Positions 26,166 to 35,425 of a stretch of DNA of 45,636 bases are shown here, one piece after another (within the stretch, counting starts at the first letter, position 1; each line of letters begins with the position of its first letter). The translations under genes and the position numbers were made by a program. The notes beneath the pieces were generated by a model, which made no database searches, was not told the DNA's origin, and saw nothing but the letters and a program-made list of their open reading frames with translations. Origin of the DNA: Marinilabilia sp. (GTDB taxonomy: Bacteria; Bacteroidota; Bacteroidia; Bacteroidales; Marinilabiliaceae); the NCBI RefSeq assembly GCF_016278715.1, contig NZ_JADQBH010000130.1, forward strand, positions 1 to 45,636. Reading direction: 5' to 3'.

Positions 26166-28397
26166 ATGAGAGTTATTTTTCATCTATTACTGATTTGGGG
26201 CCTTGGCAGTGTCCTTGTTAGCTGTACGACTAATTCAAGTCCTCATCCTGAGAAATCATTCGCTGATGATTTGATTAAAAGGATAGTTCCGGAATATGCC
26301 GATCAATTTTCGGTAGAACATATACCTTCTGATTCTTCAGATTGGTTTGAAATAGAATCCGTTAATAATCAAATTGTTTTGAGAGGGAATAATGGTGTTT
26401 CCATTGCCTCGGCACTGTATTATTATTTAAGAGAATATGGTCATTGCCAGATCACCTGGAATGGAACGAATCTTAAATTACCTGAAAAACTTCCTGTTGT
26501 GGAAGGAAGAATCCGCAAAGATAGTCCTTATGAATATCGTTACTACCTGAATTACTGTACCTTTAATTATAGTATGAGTTGGTGGGACTGGGAGCGCTGG
26601 GAGAAAGAGATAGATTGGATGGCTTTGCACGGAATTAATATGCCCCTGGCCATCACCGGACAGGAATATATCTGGGATCAGGTCTATCGGTCTTATGGTT
26701 TTACCGATTCGGATTTAGATCCTTTTTTTAGTGGTCCTGCTTACTTTTCCTGGTTTTGGATGGGAAATCTGGATGGTTGGGGAGGACCTTTGCCTAAGCG
26801 TTGGAAAGAAAGTCATAAAGATTTACAGCTTAAAATACTTCAACGTGAGCGTGAATTAGGCATGAAACCTGTGTTGCCGGCATTTACAGGTCATGTGCCG
26901 GCCTCTTTTAAAAAGTATTTTCCGGATGCCAAATTAAAACGAACCAATTGGGGGAACGATTTTGAGGATACATACATCCTGGATGCCGGAGATGCTTTAT
27001 TTGCCGAAATCGGCAAAAAATTTCTGGAAGTTCAGTCAGAGGTGTATGGAACCGATCATTTGTACTCTGCCGATACTTTTAATGAGAATGAACCGCCCAC
27101 TGATGATCCGAAATATTTAGCAGAGCTTAGTGACAAAATATTTGAAGGCATGAAGTCTGCCGATTCGGATGCCATCTGGGTGATGCAGGGTTGGTTATTC
27201 TATAGTCACCGTGATTTTTGGAAAGCCCCTCAGATTAAAGGCTTGTTGAGTACCATACCTGATGACCGGATGATTATTCTTGATTTGGCAGCTGAAATAG
27301 AACCGGTATGGAAAAGGACTGAGGCTTTTTACGGCAAGCAATGGATCTGGAGTATGCTTCATAATTTCGGAGGTAATATCAGTATGTTCGGACGAATAGA
27401 AAATGTGGCCCATAATCCAGCAGAAGCCTTACATGATGAAAATTCCGGCCAGTTGAAGGGGGTAGGATTAACAATGGAAGCTATTGAGCAAAATCCTGTT
27501 TTATATGAATTAATGACCGACAATATCTGGCGGGATACGCCCATTGATCTTGATTCCTGGTTGAAAAAGTACATAAAAAACAGATATGGAAGAACGACCC
27601 CGGATCTGGAAAAGGCATGGCAAATACTGGTTCAAACGGTGTATAATGGTCAAGTCATCAGAGACGGGGCTGAGTCAATTATTGTAGCCCGACCAACATT
27701 TGAAGGTTATAGAAGATGGGCCCGTACTAAATTAAATTATGCACCGGAATTTCTGCTTCCAGCCTGGGATTTATTTGTAGGATCAATGGATGATGGCAAT
27801 CAGTACGAAGGCTTTCTTTATGACCTTGTTGATCTTTCCCGCCAGGTTTTAGCCAATTATGCCTTGCCCGTGCAACAACAGATGTCCCTGGCCTTTAAAA
27901 ATAAGGACAAGGAAAAATTTGAGCAGTATAGTCAGGAGTTGCTTGTACTCATTGAAGATTTGGATCGTTTATTGGCTACCCAAAAAGATTTTATGCTGGG
28001 TCCCTGGCTGGCACATGCCCGAGAATGTGGATTTACGGTCGAAGAAAAGGATTTATATGAGCAAAATGCCAGAGATTTAATAACATTATGGGGAAATGCT
28101 GATAACCGGTTGCACGAATACAGTAACCGTCAATGGAGTGGTTTATTAAACGATTTTTATAAACCGCGTTGGGAGCAATTTATTTCTCAGGCTAAAACCG
28201 ACTGGGATCATTTCGATCAAAAAGCCTTCGACAAAAACATTAAGCAGTGGGAATGGCAATGGGTTTTGTCAAAAAATGAATTCCCCGTTAATCCTCAGGG
28301 TAACTCATTTGAAATTGTTGTTGAACTGTACAAAAAATACAGGGATAAGATTGTACCATTAACCAATATTCAACCTCAAATAGATTATAATTATTAA
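26166..28397 (+). CDS. GH89 alpha-N-acetylglucosaminidase, lipoprotein
   Basis: Retaining exo-enzyme that removes terminal alpha-GlcNAc, homologous to human lysosomal NAGLU. 743 residues with lipobox LVSC (Cys20). The small N-terminal domain (about 28-115), the TIM-barrel (about 120-410, YRYYLNYCTFNYSMSWWDW, MALHGINMPLAITGQE) and the helical C-terminal domain are all visible. Catalytic pair by comparison with NAGLU: Glu307 in DTFNENEPP (human Glu316) and Glu438 in GVGLTMEAIEQNPV (human Glu446). The next gene, an HGSNAT-like acetyltransferase, starts one base after its stop codon, which suggests translational coupling and a joint function. Confidence 0.95.
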   Translation: MRVIFHLLLIWGLGSVLVSCTTNSSPHPEKSFADDLIKRIVPEYADQFSVEHIPSDSSDWFEIESVNNQIVLRGNNGVSIASALYYYLREYGHCQITWNGTNLKLPEKLPVVEGRIRKDSPYEYRYYLNYCTFNYSMSWWDWERWEKEIDWMALHGINMPLAITGQEYIWDQVYRSYGFTDSDLDPFFSGPAYFSWFWMGNLDGWGGPLPKRWKESHKDLQLKILQRERELGMKPVLPAFTGHVPASFKKYFPDAKLKRTNWGNDFEDTYILDAGDALFAEIGKKFLEVQSEVYGTDHLYSADTFNENEPPTDDPKYLAELSDKIFEGMKSADSDAIWVMQGWLFYSHRDFWKAPQIKGLLSTIPDDRMIILDLAAEIEPVWKRTEAFYGKQWIWSMLHNFGGNISMFGRIENVAHNPAEALHDENSGQLKGVGLTMEAIEQNPVLYELMTDNIWRDTPIDLDSWLKKYIKNRYGRTTPDLEKAWQILVQTVYNGQVIRDGAESIIVARPTFEGYRRWARTKLNYAPEFLLPAWDLFVGSMDDGNQYEGFLYDLVDLSRQVLANYALPVQQQMSLAFKNKDKEKFEQYSQELLVLIEDLDRLLATQKDFMLGPWLAHARECGFTVEEKDLYEQNARDLITLWGNADNRLHEYSNRQWSGLLNDFYKPRWEQFISQAKTDWDHFDQKAFDKNIKQWEWQWVLSKNEFPVNPQGNSFEIVVELYKKYRDKIVPLTNIQPQIDYNY

Positions 28398-28398
28398 T

Positions 28399-29634
28399 AT
28401 GGAAGGAAGTATTACCAAGAAGCAGGAACGTTTTCTTTCGTTGGATGTGTTTAGAGGACTGACAATAGCTTTAATGATTTTAGTAAATACACCCGGGACG
28501 GGAGCTGAAATATATGGATATTTAATCCATGCTCAATGGCTTGGATTTACTTTGGCCGATTTGGTTTTTCCTTCCTTTTTGTTTGCTGTAGGGAATTCAT
28601 TGAGCTTTTCGATGGTGAAGATGAAGTATGCTCCGGGCAGGGAGGTATGGTTTAAGATTATTAAGAGAACCATTATTATATTCTTGTTGGGGTATTTAAT
28701 GTACTGGTTTCCATTTTTTAAGATTGGTGAAGCCGGTGACTTAATTCTGAAGCCAATTTCAGAAACCAGAATAATGGGAGTGCTTCAGAGGATTGCTCTT
28801 TGTTATTTTTTTGCTTCAATAATTTTCTATTATCTGTCCGAAAAGGTCGCAATCATTCTTTCGGTCCTAATTCTTTTGGCCTATTGGGGTATCCTGTACC
28901 TTTTTGGAGAGCCCGGCTTCGAATTGGAGATGGTTACCAATGCTGCATCAAAGTTTGATTTGTCAATTCTGGGTTTGGGGCATATTTATAAAAGAGACAG
29001 CATCCCCTTTGATCCGGAGGGCTTACTGAGTACCTTACCTGCTATTGTCAATGTTGTTATGGGCTATATTGCCGGGATCTTTATTCAAAAGAAGGGGAAA
29101 TCTTTTGAAGGAATCGCACAGCTTTTGATGGTTGGCTTTGCATTGACTTCACTGGCTTTATGGTGGGATTTAGTCTTTCCAATTAGTAAAAAGCTATGGA
29201 CCAGTTCTTTTGTGCTGTACACTGTAGGCATAGATTTTGCCATCATGGCCATCCTTATATATCTTGTTGAGATAAAGAAAGAGAAGGCTGGTGTTTCATC
29301 TCATGAAAATTATGTTTCCTTTATGGGTATTCGGTGGAACTCTCCGATAATATCCTCCCTGGTTGAGCGAATATCCTCAGGATTTGTTTCATTCTTTGAT
29401 GTGTTTGGAAAGAATCCTCTGTTAATTTATTTGTTTTCAGAGTTGTTTTTTGTAACCCTTTGTCTGATTTCGGTCGGAAATGATTTAAATGCATTTGAAT
29501 GGGTCAGTGAATCAATATTTCAGAATATAGCACCTGGTGCATTTGGGTCTTTATTGACTGCAATTGCATACATGTTGATTTGTTGGTTGTTGGGATATGT
29601 GTTGCATAAAAAGCATATATATATTAAGATCTAG
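28399..29634 (+). CDS. HGSNAT-like transmembrane acetyltransferase (DUF5009/NagX-type family)
   Basis: 411-residue inner-membrane protein with about ten to eleven hydrophobic helices, in the family of human heparan-alpha-glucosaminide N-acetyltransferase. That enzyme uses cytosolic acetyl-CoA to acetylate terminal alpha-glucosamine on the far side of the membrane. The N-terminal signature is clear: SLDVFRGLTIALMILVN (14-30), then HAQWLGFTLADLVFPSF (44-60). His44 aligns with the HGSNAT active-site His269 (HASWNGLTVADLVFP) and Asn30 with Asn258. Placed one base after GH89, it may turn periplasmic glucosaminides into GH89 substrates. Many bacterial homologues are uncharacterised, so the acyl group and acceptor remain inference. 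Confidence 0.85.
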   Translation: MEGSITKKQERFLSLDVFRGLTIALMILVNTPGTGAEIYGYLIHAQWLGFTLADLVFPSFLFAVGNSLSFSMVKMKYAPGREVWFKIIKRTIIIFLLGYLMYWFPFFKIGEAGDLILKPISETRIMGVLQRIALCYFFASIIFYYLSEKVAIILSVLILLAYWGILYLFGEPGFELEMVTNAASKFDLSILGLGHIYKRDSIPFDPEGLLSTLPAIVNVVMGYIAGIFIQKKGKSFEGIAQLLMVGFALTSLALWWDLVFPISKKLWTSSFVLYTVGIDFAIMAILIYLVEIKKEKAGVSSHENYVSFMGIRWNSPIISSLVERISSGFVSFFDVFGKNPLLIYLFSELFFVTLCLISVGNDLNAFEWVSESIFQNIAPGAFGSLLTAIAYMLICWLLGYVLHKKHIYIKI

Positions 29635-29687
29635 TTAGAGTCTATCCATAAACTAAGCAAAGTTTGTTTTTGGTCATGTGTCTGGTC

Positions 29688-29710
29688 AAGGAGTGCCAAT
29701 TGCAATCCTT
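29688..29710. promoter_or_regulatory. Dyad-symmetric element upstream of the regulator gene
   Basis: A 23-base element with 9 of 11 positions in dyad symmetry (AAGGA.TGC.A / T.GCA.TCCTT), in the 179-base gap before the hybrid two-component regulator. Two copies of TGGTCA (29671 and 29683), 12 bases apart, lie directly beside it. It may be an autoregulatory site or part of a leaky terminator; evidence is sequence symmetry only. Confidence 0.3.
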
Positions 29711-29813
29711 GAACTTTAAAGAACAAACTCTGGACTTTATGAAGATACATTAGTTAATGATATGATATTTATTCCCTATTTTTAAGATTGGATATCCAAT
29801 CAAATAAAAACCT

Positions 29814-32800
29814 ATGAAGGTAACCGTTAGCGTCTTATTTATATTCTCACTGGTGTTTTCTACAAGTCTTTATGCCGAAGATATTAAGCTGGAGCATTAT
29901 AGTAGGGATAATGGTCTGTCGCATAATTCTGTTCGCCATATTGTGCAGGATAAATTTGGACTACTCTGGTTAGGAACTTTTAAAGGCCTGAATTGCTTCG
30001 ATGGACAGCGGTTTACCGCTTATTTGAGCAACTCAAAATTGAAAAATGGAATTCAGGATGATGACATTACAGCATTAGTGCTTGATGAGGATTCGGATGT
30101 TATGTGGATTGGAACAAGAGGAGGACTCACAAAATTTAATTTAAGAAATCATCAGTTTACTACATTCCTTCACGAAAAAGATAATCCCAAATCAATTCCG
30201 GATTCTGAAATCAGGTCAATTTATATTGATAAATATAAAAGGATATGGATTGGTACTAAAGACAGAGGTTTGTGTATTTATGATGAAATAAACAATGAGT
30301 TTTTTAAGGTGCCTCTTGATGGCTCTCTTTATATCAAAACAATATTTGAAGATATAAATGGTCATATATGGATTGGAAGTTTTGAAACTGGCGGAATTTC
30401 AAAGATAACTCTGGATGAGAATGGCAAGATTTTAGCTATTCAATCATATACCTTGTCTGTTCCCGGGTTAAAAGTTGATAATCCTTATGTCTATTTTATT
30501 TTTCAGGATGATAAATCTGATTTGTTTGTAGGAACCCGAGAAGGCCTGTTTAAATGGAATAAGCAAGATGATGTTTTTGAGTTGCAGCCTATTCATGACT
30601 CAATATTCAGAGAAACCATAGGACCGTATTTTACTTGTATTACGCTGGCTCCGGATGGGAAATACTGGTTAGGAACCCTTGGGGGGATTGTTGTTTGTAA
30701 TCGGTTGGAAGGTATCGCGAAAGGGAATTTTCAATGGTATTATTCGAAACAGTCAGAAAAAACATCGTTGGTTGATAATTCTGTTTCTGCGCTCTTTTTT
30801 GATAACTCAGGATTACTTTGGATTGGTACCGATAATGGATTGGATAAGTATGATCCCTTTAGAAATCAGTTTAAAACCATTAATTCGTTTTCCTTAGTCG
30901 TAGAGGGTAAAATTCCCCGAATATCAGATTATGCCAAAACTTATGACGGCAAATTAATAGTGGCCACTCACAATAGCGGATTGTTTATAAAAGATAATAA
31001 TCAGTTTAAAGAAATTAAGGTCGCTAATAATGATGTGTCTGGTATTTACACACCCGATGGCAAAATTTTTTATTGTGGCTTGTGGTCTGGTAATATATTA
31101 GTGGTCAATTATGTAACCAATACTTCGAAGTTATTGGATGTTGGGTTTAAACCCGTACCTGTTTTTGCGTTTAAAAAATTGGCCAGCGGTAATTTAATAA
31201 TCGGCTCTCATGGGAGCGGTGCTGTAATTCTAGATCCAAAAAATTTTAACGTTGATTCTACCCTTCTAAAAAAGTTTCCTAACATTGAAATAAATCAGGT
31301 TACAGCCTCAAAAGACGGTGTAATATGGCTCGCTACCGAAAACGGAGTGATTACTTTTAATCCGGAAAATCATCAGACAAAAATCTATTTATCAAAAGAT
31401 GGCGAAATTGAAGGGCTAACCAACAATAGTGCAAAGGCGGTTTGCATAGATGACTCTGGGACTGTCTGGGTATCAACCCGGATGGGGTTAAATTTTTACC
31501 AGGCAGCTATTGATGACTTTATGCATGTTGAAAGCCCCAGGGAATTGCGTGAAAACTGGATTACCGATATTGTAAAAGATAAAGATGGCATTTTGTGGTT
31601 AAACTTTAACAATGGACAGGTCGGGCGCTTTAATCCACAGAAGAACAGCCTGAATACTTATGATGTTGGTAGTGGTAATCGACTGGATATCTTTAGTAAT
31701 AAAGGGTTTTTATTATATGAGGATTCGGTCGTTTATATTACCGGGAAAGATGAAATCATTCATTTTACAATTAACGATCTTAAGGATAATTTGAGGTCTG
31801 ATCCTCCATTTATTAGCGAAGTGAAGGTTCAGAATAAGACGGTATTGCCAGGCGACCTGATTAAAGGGCAGGTCGTTTTGGATGAAAATATTAATTATTC
31901 ACGTCGAATGGAACTGGAATATGTGAACAGAAATTTTTCATTATCCTTTTCATCACCTTCGTATGCAAATACACGATTGAATAAGTATGAGTATATGCTT
32001 GAGGGATTCGACCAAGAGTGGATTACAGTGGATGATAATTCAACGAATGTTCAATATACCAATCTATATCCCAAAGATTATACTTTTAAGATAAGGTCTG
32101 CGAATAGCAGTGGATATTGGAGCGATCTTTCCACTTATGAAATAATAATTAATCCTCCTTTTTGGTTAACATCTAAAGCCATCATTCTGACTTTTATTTT
32201 TCTAATCGGGGTGATCTATCTTGTTTATCGGCAATTGAGGAAAAGCTGGATGTTGAAGCATGAGTTGTTGATGGAGAAAGTTCACCGTGAAAGAGAAGAG
32301 AAACTGAATCAGGAAAAATTACGCTTTTTTACCAATATTTCGCATGAGCTTCGAACGCCGATTTCTTTAATCATTGGTCCGGCAAAACAGTTGGCCGAAG
32401 AAGGTTTAATCACCGATTATCAGAAAAGTCGTATGCAGCTTATTCTTCAAAATTCCAACCGATTGTTTAATCTGGTAAATCAACTTCTGGATTTCAGAAA
32501 AGCTCAGGATGGTGAGTTAAAGCTTAAAGTGTCAAAAACAGATATCCTTGCATATACACAAAATATTTTTCATTCATTTGATGGTTTGGCCAAAGAAAAG
32601 GCAGTTAACTATCAGTTCATCTGTGAATGTGATGAGATATCAGGTTGGATTGACACAGATAAATATGACAAAATATTAAGCAATTTACTGTCAAATGCGC
32701 TAAAGTTTACCCATAAATTTGGGAGCGTTGATCTGTTTCTCGGAATCATAAAAACTGAAAAAGGATTAAGAAAACTAATCGTTGAGGTTAGTGATGATGG

Positions 32801-33848
32801 GATTGGGATTCCGGAGGAGAGCCATAAAAAAATTTTCACAAGGTTTTATCAGGTTGAAAGCATGAAAGATAATCATACCGGAAGTGGAATTGGTTTATCC
32901 CTGGTCAAATCATTGATTAAAGTTCATAAATCTGACATTCAATTAAGCAGCACTCCTGAAAAAGGGAGTGTGTTTACACTTGAAATTCCCGTTGAGATGG
33001 AGTTTTATGAGGAGGATGAGATTTTTGATTATGAAAAGAAACCTGTCGAATCAATGTTGCCTTTAAATCAAAAGGTTAAGAAAAAGAGCAGCTCTACCGA
33101 ACTTAAAATGAAAGTCTTAATAATAGAAGATAATCAGGAGTTGAGGGATTATATTGCTGATTGTCTGTTGGAGAATTACAAAGTTTATAAAGCCGAAAAC
33201 GGAGAAGAAGGGCTGAAGATCTGTCGGCAAGTAAAACCAATAATTTGTATTGCCGATGTTATGATGCCTGTCATGGATGGCTTTGAATTTTGTAAAACGC
33301 TAAAAAATGATGAGCGGATTAGTCATATTCCGGTTATCTTATTAACTGCACTTGCCGATAGTGAAAATCAAATAAATGGCTATAAGTTAGGGGCTGATGG
33401 ATATTTAACTAAGCCGTTTGACCCATTACTTTTAAAAACCCGGGTCGATAATATTGTAAAGGTACGATCTGACCTTAAGAAAACTTTTTCGGGGGATGTT
33501 GAAAGTTCTGTTGAGCTGTTAACCCACTCTCCGGTAGATGAGGAATTCTTAAAAAAAATAACTGCGATTCTTGAGAATAATTTAAGGGAAACTAACCTGA
33601 CTGGTAATTTTTTGTGTTCTACGCTGGGGATTAGCTCCTCAACTCTATACCGGAAAGTTAAAGAGTTGACTGATTTATCACCAAATGAATTTATTAGGAC
33701 CATCCGATTGAAGAAAGCGGTTCAGCTACTAAGATCCAAAGGTAATAATGTTTCGGAAGTGTCCGACATGGTAGGCTTTAACGATCCATATTATTTCAGC
33801 AGGTGTTTTAAGAAACAATTCGGATTCCCTCCAAGTGATTTGTTGTGA
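29814..33848 (+). CDS. Hybrid two-component system regulator (HTCS) of the polysaccharide locus
   Basis: One-protein sensor and transcription activator that detects a glycan fragment in the periplasm and switches on the surrounding genes. 1344 residues: signal segment (1-22), two seven-bladed propellers of Reg_prop repeats (about 25-690, repeated LWIGT and DGxIW motifs), a Y_Y_Y domain (about 700-775) and a transmembrane helix (about 785-806). The histidine kinase core follows (His844 in FFTNISHELRTP; ATPase N-box NLLSNALKFT), then a receiver (phosphoacceptor Asp1148 in CIADVMMPVMDG) and an AraC-type HTH (about 1255-1344). It is complete and sits between the enzyme operon and the last two hydrolase genes. 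Confidence 0.97.
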   Translation: MKVTVSVLFIFSLVFSTSLYAEDIKLEHYSRDNGLSHNSVRHIVQDKFGLLWLGTFKGLNCFDGQRFTAYLSNSKLKNGIQDDDITALVLDEDSDVMWIGTRGGLTKFNLRNHQFTTFLHEKDNPKSIPDSEIRSIYIDKYKRIWIGTKDRGLCIYDEINNEFFKVPLDGSLYIKTIFEDINGHIWIGSFETGGISKITLDENGKILAIQSYTLSVPGLKVDNPYVYFIFQDDKSDLFVGTREGLFKWNKQDDVFELQPIHDSIFRETIGPYFTCITLAPDGKYWLGTLGGIVVCNRLEGIAKGNFQWYYSKQSEKTSLVDNSVSALFFDNSGLLWIGTDNGLDKYDPFRNQFKTINSFSLVVEGKIPRISDYAKTYDGKLIVATHNSGLFIKDNNQFKEIKVANNDVSGIYTPDGKIFYCGLWSGNILVVNYVTNTSKLLDVGFKPVPVFAFKKLASGNLIIGSHGSGAVILDPKNFNVDSTLLKKFPNIEINQVTASKDGVIWLATENGVITFNPENHQTKIYLSKDGEIEGLTNNSAKAVCIDDSGTVWVSTRMGLNFYQAAIDDFMHVESPRELRENWITDIVKDKDGILWLNFNNGQVGRFNPQKNSLNTYDVGSGNRLDIFSNKGFLLYEDSVVYITGKDEIIHFTINDLKDNLRSDPPFISEVKVQNKTVLPGDLIKGQVVLDENINYSRRMELEYVNRNFSLSFSSPSYANTRLNKYEYMLEGFDQEWITVDDNSTNVQYTNLYPKDYTFKIRSANSSGYWSDLSTYEIIINPPFWLTSKAIILTFIFLIGVIYLVYRQLRKSWMLKHELLMEKVHREREEKLNQEKLRFFTNISHELRTPISLIIGPAKQLAEEGLITDYQKSRMQLILQNSNRLFNLVNQLLDFRKAQDGELKLKVSKTDILAYTQNIFHSFDGLAKEKAVNYQFICECDEISGWIDTDKYDKILSNLLSNALKFTHKFGSVDLFLGIIKTEKGLRKLIVEVSDDGIGIPEESHKKIFTRFYQVESMKDNHTGSGIGLSLVKSLIKVHKSDIQLSSTPEKGSVFTLEIPVEMEFYEEDEIFDYEKKPVESMLPLNQKVKKKSSSTELKMKVLIIEDNQELRDYIADCLLENYKVYKAENGEEGLKICRQVKPIICIADVMMPVMDGFEFCKTLKNDERISHIPVILLTALADSENQINGYKLGADGYLTKPFDPLLLKTRVDNIVKVRSDLKKTFSGDVESSVELLTHSPVDEEFLKKITAILENNLRETNLTGNFLCSTLGISSSTLYRKVKELTDLSPNEFIRTIRLKKAVQLLRSKGNNVSEVSDMVGFNDPYYFSRCFKKQFGFPPSDLL

Positions 33849-33886
33849 AATGATTGATAGTAATTATATAAAAGCAATTAAGCTAT

Positions 33887-35299
33887 ATGAAGAATCTTAA
33901 GTCTGTTTTAATTTCATTCTCACTGATATTGTTGATGAGTTGTCAGGTTGCAACAAATAACGAAATACTATTTAATATCGTTGACTATGGCGCTATGGCT
34001 GATGGCGTAACCGATAATGCCTTAGCCATTAAAAAAGCGATTGATGCCTGTGTTCAATCGGGTGGGGGTAAAGTGGTAATTCCCGGAGATGGGGTGTTTC
34101 TATCCGGGCCTTTTGACTTAGCTTCTGAAATGGAATTGCATGTCGAAGCCGGTGCAGTATTACTTGCCAATCCTGATACTTCGGAATATACAAAAAGTGC
34201 TTTTCGTGAAAATCCTGGCGAAGGAACAATCTGGATTGGTGGCGAGAACCTTCATGATGTTGCTATTACAGGCCTTGGTGTTATTGATGGTAATGGCATT
34301 AAATTCATGGGAGAAGAGTTGGAAGACTCTTATGAGCTTTTACCTTTTGAGGTTAAAGATCCCCGTCCACATGTGTTGACCCTTGTAAATGTCCATAACT
34401 TACGAATTGAGAATGTGACTTTCAGACATTCTGCATATTGGACTGTCCACCTGATTGGGTGTGATGATGGAGTAATCAACGGAATTACCATCGATAACAG
34501 TTTGAAAATCAGGAATAGTGACGGGATAGATTTAGATCATAGTAAGAACATCCGTATTAGTAATTGTAATATCAAAAGTGGCGATGATAGTATTTGTTTG
34601 AAAAACAGAAGAGAATTCAAAGAATATGGGAATTGTGAAAATATTGTAGTTACCAATTGTCTGATGAGTTCCCGTTCGTGCGCTTTTAAAATTGGATCGG
34701 AAAATATGGATACTATTCAAAATGTAACTGTAAACAATTGTACTATTCTTGCCAGTAACAGAGGTATTGGTATTCAAAACCGAGATGAGGGTGTGGTGCA
34801 AAACGTACTGTTTTCAAATATTATTGTTGAAAGCAGGTTTTTTAGTGATGTATGGTGGGGGAAATCAGAACCTATATATGTAACTGCTTATCGTAGAGCA
34901 AATATTGACCATAAGGATGCCAGCTGGAGATTTCCTGAAGGAGCAACAGAAGGTTTTGTGGGGCAGGTGAATGATATAACATTTCAAAATATTCAATGTC
35001 GCTCAGAAAATGGTATTTACGTAAGTGCTGAATCAAAGGACAAAATCAATCATATTCTGTTTGATGGTGTTTCGGTGGTGTTAAACAGAGTTACCGATTA
35101 TGAAGGTGGAATCTACGATCGCAGACCCTGCGAAGGTGAAGGCCTGGTTAAAGCAAAAACTTCGGCTTTTTTCATTGATAACGCCAATGATGTTCAGGTT
35201 CGGGATTGTGATATTCGCCTTGGAGCCAATCCTCCATTAAATATGGGAGATTTGATTCATCGAACAAACACATCCATCCCGGGAACCAAAATCCGGTAA
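33887..35299 (+). CDS. GH28-family glycosidase, lipoprotein
   Basis: Second polygalacturonase-like beta-helix enzyme of the locus. 470 residues with lipobox LMSC (Cys19). It has FNIVDYGAMADGVTDNALAI at the start of the fold, and catalytic Asp212 (NSDGIDLDHS), Asp233 and Asp234 (SGDDSICLKN). As in the other GH28 of the locus, the GHG histidine is absent (SRSCAFKIGSE). The C-terminal part is longer than the minimal fold and includes an unusual RRPCEGEGLVKAK segment. The two GH28 proteins differ clearly in sequence, which suggests different linkages. It starts 38 bases after the regulator gene. Confidence 0.9.
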   Translation: MKNLKSVLISFSLILLMSCQVATNNEILFNIVDYGAMADGVTDNALAIKKAIDACVQSGGGKVVIPGDGVFLSGPFDLASEMELHVEAGAVLLANPDTSEYTKSAFRENPGEGTIWIGGENLHDVAITGLGVIDGNGIKFMGEELEDSYELLPFEVKDPRPHVLTLVNVHNLRIENVTFRHSAYWTVHLIGCDDGVINGITIDNSLKIRNSDGIDLDHSKNIRISNCNIKSGDDSICLKNRREFKEYGNCENIVVTNCLMSSRSCAFKIGSENMDTIQNVTVNNCTILASNRGIGIQNRDEGVVQNVLFSNIIVESRFFSDVWWGKSEPIYVTAYRRANIDHKDASWRFPEGATEGFVGQVNDITFQNIQCRSENGIYVSAESKDKINHILFDGVSVVLNRVTDYEGGIYDRRPCEGEGLVKAKTSAFFIDNANDVQVRDCDIRLGANPPLNMGDLIHRTNTSIPGTKIR

Positions 35300-35425
35300 G
35301 CTGTTTTGGTCGATTGGTTTGTTGGATTGAAGATCAAATTCCTATATCTTCATAATGTGCAATAATGGCACAAGGGACAGAGGACTTTATTAAAAATGAA
35401 TCTGTCTAAGTAAAAATAATTAGTC

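Noticed and set aside
26166-29634. Reading the GH89-acetyltransferase pair as part of a heparan/heparin degradation locus
   Set aside because: No heparin lyase, unsaturated glucuronyl hydrolase or sulfatase occurs anywhere in the locus, and the other enzymes (GH92, GH28, GH95) do not fit heparan.
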